Notes: generated from the letters alone by a model not told the origin. DNA of 64,000 bases from Miltoncostaea sp963770865 (GCA_963770865.1 CAVYRD010000011.1:248001-312000), one strand, 5' to 3'; positions 47,033-56,555 are shown, counted from the first letter of the stretch. Made by a program: numbers and translations.

Positions 47033-47803
47033 TTGCTCGCCGTCGACCTCTCAGGCCGGACGGCGCTGGTCACGGGTGGGGGACGCGGGCTCGGCGGCGT
47101 GATCTCCAGGACCCTCGCGGGTGCGGGGGCCCGCGTGGCCGTCAACTACGTGCGGCACGGGCCGGAGGCGCGCCGGACCGTCGCGGAGATCACGGAGACG
47201 GGCGGCGCCGCGCTGGCGGTGAGGGCGGACGTCTCCCACGACGGCGACGTGGACAGGATGCTCGCGATCGTCGAGGAGAGGTGGGGCGCCCCCACGATCC
47301 TCGTCTCGAACGCCGCCCTCGGCGTCTTCCGGCAGCCGGGGGAGTTCGACTTGCGCGGCGTGCGCCGGACGTTCGAGATCAGCGCGTGGCCGCTGCTCGG
47401 CCTCACCGGCCGTCTGGCCCCGGGGTTCGCGGACGCGGGGTTCGGCCGGGTGATCGCGATCTCGAGCCTGGGCAGCCGCAGGGCCATCGAGGGGTACGCC
47501 GCGGTCGGCATGGCCAAGGGCGCGATGGAGGCACTGATCCCGTACCTCGCGGACCACCTCGGCCGGGCAGGCGGGGACGTCACCGCCAACGCCGTGGTGC
47601 CCGCCGGCCTGCACGACGGCGCGCACACGCCGGCCCACGCCCTCCTGACCCGGCGCCTGTCCGAGCTCGAGGGGCGCACGCCCGGCGGGCGCTACGCGAC
47701 GATGGGCGAGGTGGCCACGGTGGTGGGCTTCCTCGCGAGCGGCCTCGCGGGCGGGATCAACGGCCAGTCGATCGTCGTGGATCGCGGCTGGAGCGTGCTG
47801 TGA
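47033..47803 (+). CDS. Enoyl-ACP reductase, FabL-like SDR
   Basis: 256 residues, TTG 47033 start (weak ribosome binding site). SDR fold with the cofactor motif LVTGGGRGLGGVISRTLAGA and the SNAA motif. The active site reads ISSLGSRRAIEGYAAVGMAK, so Tyr and Lys are separated by six residues (Y-x6-K). That spacing is the mark of enoyl-ACP reductases (FabI/FabL), not of ketoreductases (Y-x3-K). The segments SSLGS and GYAAVGMAKGAMEALIPYL closely follow Bacillus FabL. It should saturate the double bond of an ACP-bound chain using NADPH. It overlaps the next gene by GTGA. Confidence 0.8.
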   Translation: MLAVDLSGRTALVTGGGRGLGGVISRTLAGAGARVAVNYVRHGPEARRTVAEITETGGAALAVRADVSHDGDVDRMLAIVEERWGAPTILVSNAALGVFRQPGEFDLRGVRRTFEISAWPLLGLTGRLAPGFADAGFGRVIAISSLGSRRAIEGYAAVGMAKGAMEALIPYLADHLGRAGGDVTANAVVPAGLHDGAHTPAHALLTRRLSELEGRTPGGRYATMGEVATVVGFLASGLAGGINGQSIVVDRGWSVL

Positions 47804-48384
47804 CGGCCCTGTGGTTCGGGCGCGCGTTGAGTGCCGAGGAGCGGCGCGAGGTCTTCGCGCTCCGCGCGGCCGCGGTGATCGAGGCGGGCTGGGCGGAGCC
47901 GGACGATCTGCCCGAGGGCCTCGAGCGCGATGAGCTCGACGCCCGGGCGACCCACCTGGTCGCCGTGTCCGGCGGGCGCGTGGTCGGGACCCTGAGAGTC
48001 GCCTGGGATCGCGGCGACGTGGAGGCCCAGCTGCGGATGCACGAGGTCGATCTGCCCGTCGAGGGCACCATGATCCTGGGCCGGCTGGTGGTCGACCGCC
48101 CCTGGCGGCGGCGCTCGCGCGAGGTGACGGTCGGCCTCTACGGGGAGCTCGTCCGGCTCGCGCTGGAGGTCGGCGTCCGGCGCGGCGTCTCCTTCGTCAC
48201 CGAGAGCGCGATCCGCTGGTACCGGCTCGGCGGCATACCGCTGAAGGTCATCGGCCCGCCCCGGGAGGTGACCGGCGCGCCCCGCTCGCCCGCAGTCTTC
48301 GACGTGGAGGTGCTCGAGGGCTTCCTCGCGAACGCGACCCCGGCGGAGCGGCGGTCGATGCCGCCGACCGAGGGTCGGACGTGA
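47800..48384 (+). CDS. LuxI/FeeM-like N-acyltransferase (GNAT fold)
   Basis: 194 residues from GTG 47800. The sequence follows the acyl-homoserine-lactone synthase/N-acyl amino acid synthase pattern: RREVFALRAAAVIEAGW at the N-terminus (R, F and W positions), ERDELDARATHLVAVSGGRV, VVGTLRVAWDRG, and TMILGRLVVDRPWRRRSREV. The C-terminal part is GNAT-like (GVSFVTESAIRWYRLGG). Such enzymes move a fatty acyl chain from ACP to the amine of an amino acid or of S-adenosylmethionine. With its own ACP, ketosynthases and enoyl reductase in the operon, an acyl-ACP donor is likely. The amine acceptor cannot be told from sequence. It has 4-base overlaps at both ends. Confidence 0.7.
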   Translation: MTALWFGRALSAEERREVFALRAAAVIEAGWAEPDDLPEGLERDELDARATHLVAVSGGRVVGTLRVAWDRGDVEAQLRMHEVDLPVEGTMILGRLVVDRPWRRRSREVTVGLYGELVRLALEVGVRRGVSFVTESAIRWYRLGGIPLKVIGPPREVTGAPRSPAVFDVEVLEGFLANATPAERRSMPPTEGRT

Positions 48385-49608
48385 GCGGCCCCCGGCGGGT
48401 GGTGGTGACCGGGCTCGGGGTGGTCTCGCCGCTCGGCAGCTCGGTGGCCGAGTTCTGGGACGCGCTCCTCGCGGGGCGCTCCGGCGTGACCGACGAGCTG
48501 CGCTTCGACGCCGGCGGGCTCGCCTGCTCGGTGGCCGCGCACGTGCGCGGATACGACCCGCTCGACCATGTCGATCCCCGGGTCGCCCGCATGGCCGACC
48601 CGAGTGCCGTGATGCTCGTGGCGGCCGCACGAGCGGCCCTGCGGGACGGCGCCCTCGAGCGGCCGCCGGTCGCGTCCGAGGTCGGTGTCGTGGCCGGCGT
48701 TGACGTGGCGCTCGCGAGCGTCGGCAGGACCGCGCTCGCGCTCGATCGCGACGGCCCGCTCGGCGTCGATGCCTTCGCGATCGTGCAGGGCCTCCCGAAC
48801 GCCGCGTCCGGGCTCGTGGCCCAGCAGATGGGGCTTCGCGGGGCCCACCTCGCCCTGTCCGCGGCCTGCGCCAGCGGCGCCGTCGCCGTCCTCCAGGCGG
48901 CGAACCTGATCCGCCTCGGGCAGCTCCGCGCGGCCGTCGCCGGGTGCTCCTCGACGCTCGACCGGACGCTCGCGGCGTCGTGCTCGGCGGCCCGGGTCCT
49001 CACCCGCAACCCGGATCCGGCGAGCGCCAGCCGGCCCTTCGATGCTGAGCGCGACGGGTTCGTGATCGGCGAGGGGGCCGCGGCCCTGCTGCTCGAGGAT
49101 CGCGACCATGCGCTCGAGCGCGGCGTCCCGATCCTGGCGGAGATCGTCGGGGGCTGGCAGACCGCCTCGATCTCCGGCCCCACGGTGAACCCCGCCGAGG
49201 ACGGCGCGGCGTGCATGCGCGCGGCCCTCGCGTCGGCGGAGCTCGCCGCCTCCGCCGTGGACCTTGTGAGCGCACACGCCACGAGCACGCGCCTCGGGGA
49301 CGCCCAGGAGGCCGCCGCCCTCGGGACGGTGTTCGGGCCGCGCCGCGTCCCGGCCTTCGCCGCGAAGTCCGTGCTCGGTCACTGCATGAGCGCGGCCGCC
49401 GGGCTCGAGCTGGTCGCGCTGATCCTCGCCATGCGTGACGGCGTGGCTCCGCCCACGGTCAACCGGCGCCAGGTCGACCCCGAGTGCGACGTTCGACTGC
49501 GTCCCCGACGTGGCGCGTGCGGTCAACGTGCGGATCGGCCTCAAGAACGCGTTCGGCTTCGGCGGGGCGAACTGCGTCCTGGTGCTGCGTCGTGGGGACG
49601 GGTCGTGA
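48381..49608 (+). CDS. Beta-ketoacyl-ACP synthase (FabF-like) 1, one frameshift
   Basis: About 408 residues from GTG 48381, read across one extra G at 49491 (after DPECD; the +1 frame gives FDCVPDVARAVNVRIG and then LKNAFGFGGANCVLVLRR to TGA 49606). Catalytic residues are in place: Cys in LALSAACASGAVAVLQAANL, His in LVSAHATSTRLGDAQE and His in FAAKSVLGHCMSAAAG. The N-terminus RRVVVTGLGVVSPLGSSVAE is classic FabF. It condenses malonyl-ACP with an acyl chain. The stop overlaps the second ketosynthase start by 4 bases. Confidence 0.85.
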
Positions 49609-50825
49609 GCGTCGACATCGCCATCGTCGGGATGGCGGCCGCGGGAGCCAACGGCGCGAGCGCCGACGCGCTGTGGGACGCCTCCCTGGCCGGCGTCTCG
49701 GGGATCGGGCGGCGCCGCGGCGCGGCGGCGGGCGGGGCGGCGGACATCGCCGGCGAGATCTCCGAGGCGGCGTTCGCGTCGCCGTATCTGGAGGACCGCG
49801 ACGCCCTTGCGTACGACCGGAGCCAGGTCCTGGCCGTGGCGCTGAGCGCCGCGGCGCTGGCCGAGGCCGCACCACATCCGTACCCCCCGGAGCGGGTCGG
49901 CGTCGTGATCGGCACGGCGGCCGGCCCGTTGCAGATCCACGCCGACACGATCCTGGCGCAGGACGCCGGCGGCCGGCGCGCGGTATCCGCCCGCTATCCG
50001 GCCGCGGGGACCGCCAGCTTCGGGGCGAGCCTCGCGGCGATGCGCCTCGGCCTGCGCGGCCCGGTGCTCGCGACCTCGGCGGCCTGCTCGTCGTTCGCCC
50101 ACACCCTCGTCGTGGCGTCGCACTTCCTGCTCGCCGGTGACGCCGATCTCGTCCTCGCGGGCGCCGTGGACCTGCTCCTCACGCCGGCGACCGTCGCGGG
50201 ATTCGCCAACATGCGGGTGCTCGCCGACCACGCCGACCCGGCCCGGGCGTGTCGTCCGCTGGACCGGTCGAGGAGCGGCCTGGTTCTGTCGGAGGGCGGC
50301 GCCGTCTTCGTCCTCGAGCGCGAGGAGGCGGCGGTCCGGCGAGACGCGCGGATCCGCGCGGTGCTGCTCGGATACGGGATCACCAGCGACGCCGGCGGGG
50401 TCATGGCCCCCGCGGCCGAGGGGGTCGCCCGCGCGGTCGCCCAGGCGCTGGCGCGCGCCGGCGCCGATCCGGCGGAGATCGACCACCTCAATCTCCACGC
50501 GGCCGGGACGCTCCTGGGGGATCTCGCGGAGGCCGAGGCGCTCCACGGCGTGCTCGGCGACCGGGCGCGCACGGTGCCGGCAACGGCGCCGAAGTCCATG
50601 CTCGGGCATGCCATGGGGGCCGCCGGTGGCCTCGAGACGACGCTGCTCGTGCGCTCGCTCGAGACGCAGCGGGTCCCGCCCACGGTGAACCTCGAGGAGG
50701 TCGATCCCCGCATCGCGCTGGACGCCGTCGCGACCGAGCGAGCCGTGCCCATGCGCACCGCCCTCAAGACCTCGAGTGGCCTCGGGGGGCTCAACGCCGC
50801 GCTCGTCGTCGGAGCCCGGCGCTGA
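49605..50825 (+). CDS. Beta-ketoacyl-ACP synthase (FabF-like) 2
   Basis: 406 residues from GTG 49605. The thiolase fold has Cys in PVLATSAACSSFAHTLVVAS, His in HLNLHAAGTLLGDLAEAE and His in TAPKSMLGHAMGAAGGLETT. The usual HGTGT is HAAGT here. The nucleophile cysteine is kept, so it is not a glutamine-type chain-length factor; both ketosynthases should be active. The N-terminus (SVDIAIVGMAAAGANGASAD) is shorter and more divergent than that of its neighbour. A pair of FabF-like enzymes side by side suggests a heterodimer or two chain-length ranges. Confidence 0.85.
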   Translation: MSVDIAIVGMAAAGANGASADALWDASLAGVSGIGRRRGAAAGGAADIAGEISEAAFASPYLEDRDALAYDRSQVLAVALSAAALAEAAPHPYPPERVGVVIGTAAGPLQIHADTILAQDAGGRRAVSARYPAAGTASFGASLAAMRLGLRGPVLATSAACSSFAHTLVVASHFLLAGDADLVLAGAVDLLLTPATVAGFANMRVLADHADPARACRPLDRSRSGLVLSEGGAVFVLEREEAAVRRDARIRAVLLGYGITSDAGGVMAPAAEGVARAVAQALARAGADPAEIDHLNLHAAGTLLGDLAEAEALHGVLGDRARTVPATAPKSMLGHAMGAAGGLETTLLVRSLETQRVPPTVNLEEVDPRIALDAVATERAVPMRTALKTSSGLGGLNAALVVGARR

Positions 50826-50836
50826 GCCCTCACGTG

Positions 50837-51499
50837 TCAGTCCGTGGAGATCGCCACCCCGCTGAAGGCCGTCGCGGAGCGGACCGGGTCGATCGAGCTG
50901 CGGCTCGCCGCGCCCGTGCTCTCGAGCCGCAGGTGCAGGCCCACCCGTCCGAGTCGCCCCGGCCGGCCGGGCAGCGGGATCGTGCCGGCGCGGGTCTGGC
51001 TGAGCTGCTCGACCGCCGTGGCGATGCCGCTGTTCGGCGCGAGCACGTTGACGACGTCGTGTACGCGCGTGCGGAACGTGCCGACCGCGCGACCCGTGAA
51101 GAAGGTAGTGGGGTTCGCGAAGTCCGCGGACGGAGTCGCCTGCCACCGCAGCTTCGTCGTGCCGTTGAAGGTCAGGACGAAGAGGGTCTGGAGGACCGAC
51201 CGCGCCGTGACGGACGACCGGTCGGTGAACACCAGCCGTGCATGCTTCTCGTCGCGGATCGCGGGGTCGGAGAAGAGCTGGGCGTCCGAGACTCCGGCGA
51301 TGTGCGTCACATAGCCGACGCTGACGAGCGAGTCCCCGTCCTGCAGGCTCTGGCCGACGACCTCCATCGCCACCCTGCCCGTCGGTGTGACCGCCAGCTG
51401 CCGCGGCGCCTGCGCGCCGCCCGCGGCGCCCGTGCACATCCAGGCCGATCCCGCGGCCGCGAGGACCGCCGCCGTGCCGACCCACCTACGTCGAGCCAT
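50837..51499 (-). CDS. Secreted protein between the ketosynthases and P450
   Basis: 220 residues from ATG 51499 with GGGGTGGC upstream. Signal peptide ARRRWVGTAAVLAAAGSAWM, likely cleaved around GAAGG-AQ. The mature part has beta-strand patterns (RQLAVTPTGRVAMEVVGQSL, LVSVGYVTHIAGV, VLQTLFVLTFNGTTKLRWQA, TFFTGRAVGTFRTRVHDVV), reminiscent of a lipocalin-like or jelly-roll fold. No family is recognised. It is transcribed towards the operon, opposite to the P450, and may or may not belong to the pathway. Confidence 0.6.
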   Translation of the reverse strand: MARRRWVGTAAVLAAAGSAWMCTGAAGGAQAPRQLAVTPTGRVAMEVVGQSLQDGDSLVSVGYVTHIAGVSDAQLFSDPAIRDEKHARLVFTDRSSVTARSVLQTLFVLTFNGTTKLRWQATPSADFANPTTFFTGRAVGTFRTRVHDVVNVLAPNSGIATAVEQLSQTRAGTIPLPGRPGRLGRVGLHLRLESTGAASRSSIDPVRSATAFSGVAISTD

Positions 51500-51597
51500 G
51501 TCGCCACCCCTGTGAAGCGTTGCCGAGCGCCGATCAGACCACAGACACATGCCCCGTGGCGATCGGCGGCCGGCCGCGGGGCGCGGGGGCCGCTCCG

Positions 51598-52947
51598 ATG
51601 AGGCGCCCGGGCCGTCGTCCGGGCGCGGCGCCCGGGCCCCTCGCCGGCCTGCACCGCTACCGCTCCGACCCGCTCGGGATGCTCAGCGAGATCCATGAGC
51701 GGGCCGGGGACCTCGCGACGTTCCGCCTCGGCCCCCAGCGCGTGCACTCCGTGGGCCACCCGGATCTCGCCGCCCAGGTGCTGACGGTCCACGCCGAGGC
51801 CTTCCACAAGGGCCGGCTGCTCAAGGCGGCCCGGGCTGTCCTCGGCGACGGCCCCCTCACCAGCGAGGAGCCGCTCCACCGCCGCCGGCAGCGGCTCATC
51901 GCCCCGGGCTTCGCCCACCGGCGCGTTGCCGGCTATGCGCGCGCGATGGTCGCGGAGGGCGAGGCGCTCGCCGGGAGCTGGCGCGACGGCGCGAGCGTCG
52001 ACATGTTCGACCAGATGCAGCGCGTCACCCTGCGCGTGGTCGCCGGCAGCCTGTTCGGGAGCGCGCTCTCCCGCGAGAGGGTCGACGCGGTGGGGAGCGC
52101 CCTCACGGACGCCGTCGGCATCTTCCCGTTGCTCACGGTGCCCTTCGGCACCCGGCTGCTCTGGCTCCCGCTGCCGGCCGTGCGGCGCTTCCGGCGCGCG
52201 CGCCGGACGCTCGAGGCGACGGTCCGGGCGCTCGTCGCCGAGCGGCGGGCCGATCCACGGCACCACGACGACGTCCTCGCCCTACTGCTCGAGGCCGACG
52301 GGGGAGGGGGGGAGGGCGCGGGCGCCCGGCAGCTCCGCGACGACCTCGTGAGCCTGCTCGTGGCCGGCCACGAGACCACGGCGGTCGCCCTCACCTGGGC
52401 CTGGCAGTTGCTGGGCGCGCACCCAGACGTGGATGAGCGCCTGGCGTACGAACTCCGGACGGTTCTGGGCGACGGGCCGATCGATCCCGCCCGCCACGCG
52501 TCGCTGCGCTACACGCGCTGCGTGGTCCACGAGACCCTGCGCCTGTATCCGCCGGCGTGGGTCGTGCCGCGCCTGGCCGTGCGGCCCGTCGAGCTGGACG
52601 GCCGCCGGATCCCCCCCGGCGACGTCGTGATCGTCTGCACGCAGCTGCTGCACCGCGATCCGCGCTTCTGGGACGAGCCCGCCCGGTTCGACCCCGCGCG
52701 GTTCGACGGCGGGGCGGCGGGCACGCGCCGCCATCCGGCCTACCTGCCCTTCGGGGCCGGCCCGCGATCGTGCCTCGGCCGCGAGTTCGCGCTCATGGAG
52801 GCGACCCTGCTGCTCGCCGCCTTGGCCCGGCGCTTTCGCGCCGTGCCCCTGGGGTCGGCGCCCGTGCCCGCCAGCTTCGGCTTCACCCTCCGGCCCGCAG
52901 GGCCGGCGCCGATGCAGCTGTCCGCGCGGGGCCGCTCCAAGGCCTGA
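51598..52947 (+). CDS. Cytochrome P450 (class E, fatty-acid-hydroxylase-like)
   Basis: About 449 residues from ATG 51598; GTG 51556 is the alternative start. Family motifs are complete: I-helix LLVAGHETTAVALTWAWQLL, ExxR in CVVHETLRLYPPAWVVPRLA, the PERF-like FDPARF, and the heme cysteine in YLPFGAGPRSCLGREFALME. The ETLRLYPPAW form and DMFDQMQRVTLRVVAGSLFG resemble bacterial class E P450s related to CYP4/CYP102 that oxidise fatty chains. No ferredoxin or reductase gene is adjacent, so redox partners come from elsewhere. Placement after the acyl operon suggests it oxidises the lipid product; this is inference. Confidence 0.9.
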   Translation: MRRPGRRPGAAPGPLAGLHRYRSDPLGMLSEIHERAGDLATFRLGPQRVHSVGHPDLAAQVLTVHAEAFHKGRLLKAARAVLGDGPLTSEEPLHRRRQRLIAPGFAHRRVAGYARAMVAEGEALAGSWRDGASVDMFDQMQRVTLRVVAGSLFGSALSRERVDAVGSALTDAVGIFPLLTVPFGTRLLWLPLPAVRRFRRARRTLEATVRALVAERRADPRHHDDVLALLLEADGGGGEGAGARQLRDDLVSLLVAGHETTAVALTWAWQLLGAHPDVDERLAYELRTVLGDGPIDPARHASLRYTRCVVHETLRLYPPAWVVPRLAVRPVELDGRRIPPGDVVIVCTQLLHRDPRFWDEPARFDPARFDGGAAGTRRHPAYLPFGAGPRSCLGREFALMEATLLLAALARRFRAVPLGSAPVPASFGFTLRPAGPAPMQLSARGRSKA

Positions 52948-52959
52948 TGGGCGACGACG

Positions 52960-53103
52960 TCGATGTGGGGTGCGCCCGTCGCGAGTGCGTCGAAGAGCTC
53001 CATCAGCGTCGCCATGTCGGCCGTGTTGCAGGCCTCGTATCCCCCGCCCCACGATGACGCCGTTGTCGGCGGCGGCGCTCGTGTGGACATCCTGCGTAGC
53101 CAT
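52960..53103 (-). pseudogene. Broken NTF2/SnoaL-like fragment
   Basis: From ATG 53103 the frame gives MATQDVHTSAAADNGVIVGR; the +1 frame then gives GYEACNTADMATLMELFDAL. Together they resemble the start of SnoaL-like/NTF2 proteins (V-RGYEA-N-GDM--L-ELF). The match ends after about 45 residues, where the P450 3' end begins, and the next part is unlike the family. It is probably a remnant cut by a rearrangement, with the usual one-base shift near 53045. Confidence 0.4.
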
Positions 53104-53187
53104 GACTGGTCCTCAGGAATACGCCACGTTGCACCTGAACCCAGGACCAAGTCGCTCATCCTTCACCTCGTTGACTCCATTGTCACG

Positions 53188-53571
53188 TCACTTGATCGCT
53201 TCTTTGGCTTTATTCACTCTCGCTTGTGCTCTTAGCATTTGCTCTATCGCTGTGGTCGGCACTTCTTGGTCGAACTTGATTTGTATGGTCTTCTTTCCGG
53301 TTTTGTACCCTTCGTCTTCAAGCATTTTGCGGTCTTTACCTTCAAGCGCATTCGCGCCAAAGCCAAAGCTAATGTGGTTCTTGTATGCGGCAAACCCAGC
53401 AAGAGCACCGTGATATTTGTAGAATGGAACGCCCCAGCTTATTCCTTCTTCCACTTCGGGAATGGTCGCTTGGATTACCTTCCGGATCTCTTTGAGCTTC
53501 GGACGGGCTTCTCTGCTTGAATTGGCAATGTAAGAGTCGACGTCTTGTGGCTTTGCACCTTCTTCACTCAT
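53188..53571 (-). CDS. DUF1801-domain protein of foreign base composition
   Basis: 127 residues from ATG 53571, preceded by GAGGGAG. It matches small DUF1801/YdhG-like proteins: VDSYIANSSREARPKLKEIR, KVIQATIPEVEEGISWGVPF, YKYHGALAGFAAYKNHISFG and ending VNKAKEAIK. No catalytic function is known; some relatives are described as iron-chaperone-like. Base composition is strikingly different: two sampled 60-base lines are 50% and 43% GC against about 73% around it, and codons end in A/T. The gene was almost certainly acquired recently from a low-GC donor. Confidence 0.85.
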   Translation of the reverse strand: MSEEGAKPQDVDSYIANSSREARPKLKEIRKVIQATIPEVEEGISWGVPFYKYHGALAGFAAYKNHISFGFGANALEGKDRKMLEDEGYKTGKKTIQIKFDQEVPTTAIEQMLRAQARVNKAKEAIK

Positions 53572-53677
53572 CTCCCTCTTCTTTCCCTTGCATTTAAAGC
53601 ACACGCACTTATGCAGAACTTTGCTTGATTACATATAGTCTCTTCAATGCGAAGGGGGCGTCCACGATGGGGCCTGC

Positions 53678-54442
53678 TCACGATGCATGGGCCGGGGCAG
53701 CCGCGCGAGCATCCTCCCACACGAGGCGCCGCCGCCCGCGCTGAGTTCCCGTCGCAGCGCGCATCGAAGCGCCGTCCGCCGTACTTCTGGTCGAGCGGCC
53801 TCGACTCGTGCGGCCATCTGCTCGCGCGTGTCGTACCGGCGACCGTGAACGATCCATGCCATCGCGGAGCCTGCGATTTATCGGGGATTGTGCCGGGGGT
53901 TGGGCTCGAACCCGATGCCTTCTGCTCGCACGTCGGGTGTCGCCGCGAGGCCATACGGCTTTGGCACGCCCTGCGAATCCTCCGGAGGATCGTCGCAGGT
54001 GATGCTCCACTCGAATCGGAATCGTCGTTACTTCGTCCTCGACGAAGCAACGAAACCAGCTCAGTTGGCTGTGGGTCCGCCAGACATGATCCTCGATCCA
54101 CGACAGGTGGTGGGCAGGTTCCTGGTGGTCTGAGCGTCCGAACTGGCTCTCGCCGATTTGGTCGCACCTACTGAAGCTGGTGATGCGCTCGGGGACGATC
54201 ACGTTGACCAAGACCCCAGTCGCGGACTTGGTGCCCGTGTTCCTGAACTCAAGGGACATCGTCATCCAACTCCCGACGGGCTCCGTCACTCGGTTCACCC
54301 TGACAACCGTGAGCCTCAGAAAGCCGATCTCAGCCCGGCGGCGAAGGGTGACCATGAACTCGTCGTGCTCTTTGCGCGCCATGAGGAACTCCCGTACGGC
54401 GAACCACGCCGAGACGACGGCGACGACCAGAGCGAGGCCCAT
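53678..54442 (-). CDS. Hypothetical membrane-anchored protein, C-terminal part doubtful
   Basis: The ATG at 54442 opens a frame with an N-terminal membrane helix (GLALVVAVVSAWFAVREFLM), a charged stretch, and an Ig-like segment (MTMSLEFRNTGTKSATGVLV, NVIVPERITSFSRCDQIGE). Residues 1 to about 155 look like a real protein. After that (near 53970) the frame becomes Arg-rich and unlike a protein, so the true gene may end in another frame. Its composition is less GC-rich than the average of the window. Function is unknown. Confidence 0.4.
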   Translation of the reverse strand: MGLALVVAVVSAWFAVREFLMARKEHDEFMVTLRRRAEIGFLRLTVVRVNRVTEPVGSWMTMSLEFRNTGTKSATGVLVNVIVPERITSFSRCDQIGESQFGRSDHQEPAHHLSWIEDHVWRTHSQLSWFRCFVEDEVTTIPIRVEHHLRRSSGGFAGRAKAVWPRGDTRRASRRHRVRAQPPAQSPINRRLRDGMDRSRSPVRHARADGRTSRGRSTRSTADGASMRAATGTQRGRRRLVWEDARAAAPAHAS

Positions 54443-54864
54443 ATGTCAAGACCACCTCGGATCGCGCCGAAGGCGTTGCGGGGATGCGCGCTACGAAGAG
54501 GTCGCCCCGCCGTCGAGCAAGGCTCGGATCGCGACCCGGTCCGGGTGATGTTCGATCGTCCCGGCGAGGGCCCAATAAGCAGGACGTCATCGATCTCCCA
54601 GCCGTGGCGGCCAGGATCGCGCGGACCTCGTCCTCGGCGCGCCGGCCGCTGAAGGGGTCAGCGCGCTTTCGGCGTGGTGTAATCGCTGCCTCCCGGGCGT
54701 GGGTGGAATGCCGGACGTCCGGCGCGCGGAAGCCGTCCGGCGGGCGTGGGCCGGTTCGTGGGCCAGTCCGCACCCGATTCGGACGGTCGTGGGCGGACTT
54801 GGCCGGACGACGGCGGGGCCCCAGAACCCCGTGGGATCCCGCTGTCATCCCCGAAAAAGCCGAT
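54443..54864. other. Region beside tRNA-Leu without a clear gene
   Basis: No ORF in this 422-base stretch has both a ribosome binding site and protein-like composition. A T-rich run (CTTTTTCGG on the minus strand) just after the tRNA 3' end may terminate the tRNA transcript. Confidence 0.35.
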
Positions 54865-54946
54865 GGGGACGGTGGGAGTCGAACCCACACGAGGTTTCCC
54901 TCAGCGGTGTTTGAGACCGCCGCGTCTGCCGTTCCGCCACGTCCCC
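54865..54946 (-). tRNA. tRNA-Leu(CAA)
   Basis: On the minus strand the 82-base sequence begins GGGGACG and ends CGTCCCC, a perfect 7-bp acceptor stem. It has a D-arm, the anticodon arm GCGGT-CTCAAAC-ACCGC with anticodon CAA, a long variable arm (GAGG..CCTC) as expected for leucine, and the T-arm GTGGG-TTCGACT-CCCAC. CCA is not encoded. It lies at the right edge of the accessory region. Confidence 0.95.
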
Positions 54947-54975
54947 GGGCGGGGCGAGTGTAGCCCCGCCCGGGG
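54943..54975 (-). terminator. Strong hairpin between the malic enzyme gene and tRNA-Leu
   Basis: GGGCGGGGC (54947-54955) and GCCCCGCCC (54963-54971) form a 9-bp stem with loop GAGTGTA. The stem can extend by four more C-G pairs into the tRNA 5' end. It lies 32 bases after the malic enzyme stop and could end that transcript. There is no T-tract. Confidence 0.5.
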
Positions 54976-55002
54976 CGGGCGGATCAGGAGGGGGACGCCC
55001 GC

Positions 55003-56445
<1,443 letters not shown>

Positions 56446-56542
56446 CGGGACTCCTTGCAACGGGCGGGAGAGGGCACTTCGTTCGGGACGGCCAGCATAT
56501 CGGCCCGCTCCGACGCGGCGCGTGGGCGCGCGGGGCGGCCGG

Positions 56543-56555
56543 TATCCTGGCCGGC
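56543..56555 (+). promoter_or_regulatory. Leaderless promoter -10 box of polA
   Basis: GG followed by TATCCT (56543-56548) lies 7 bases before ATG 56556. No ribosome binding site is present between. Confidence 0.5.

Noticed and set aside
48381..50825. A single 814-residue didomain ketosynthase
   Set aside because: The apparent fusion arises from one extra base at 49491. Removing it restores two separate ketosynthases with a GTGA overlap.
48138..51485. Very long minus-strand ORF across the ketosynthase genes
   Set aside because: It is an antisense shadow; the plus-strand ketosynthases show intact Cys/His/His sites.
53887..53970. Possible tRNA on the minus strand (GGGTTCGAGCCC element)
   Set aside because: The T-loop-like sequence has only a 3-bp stem with a 6-base loop, and no acceptor or anticodon stem can be matched around it.
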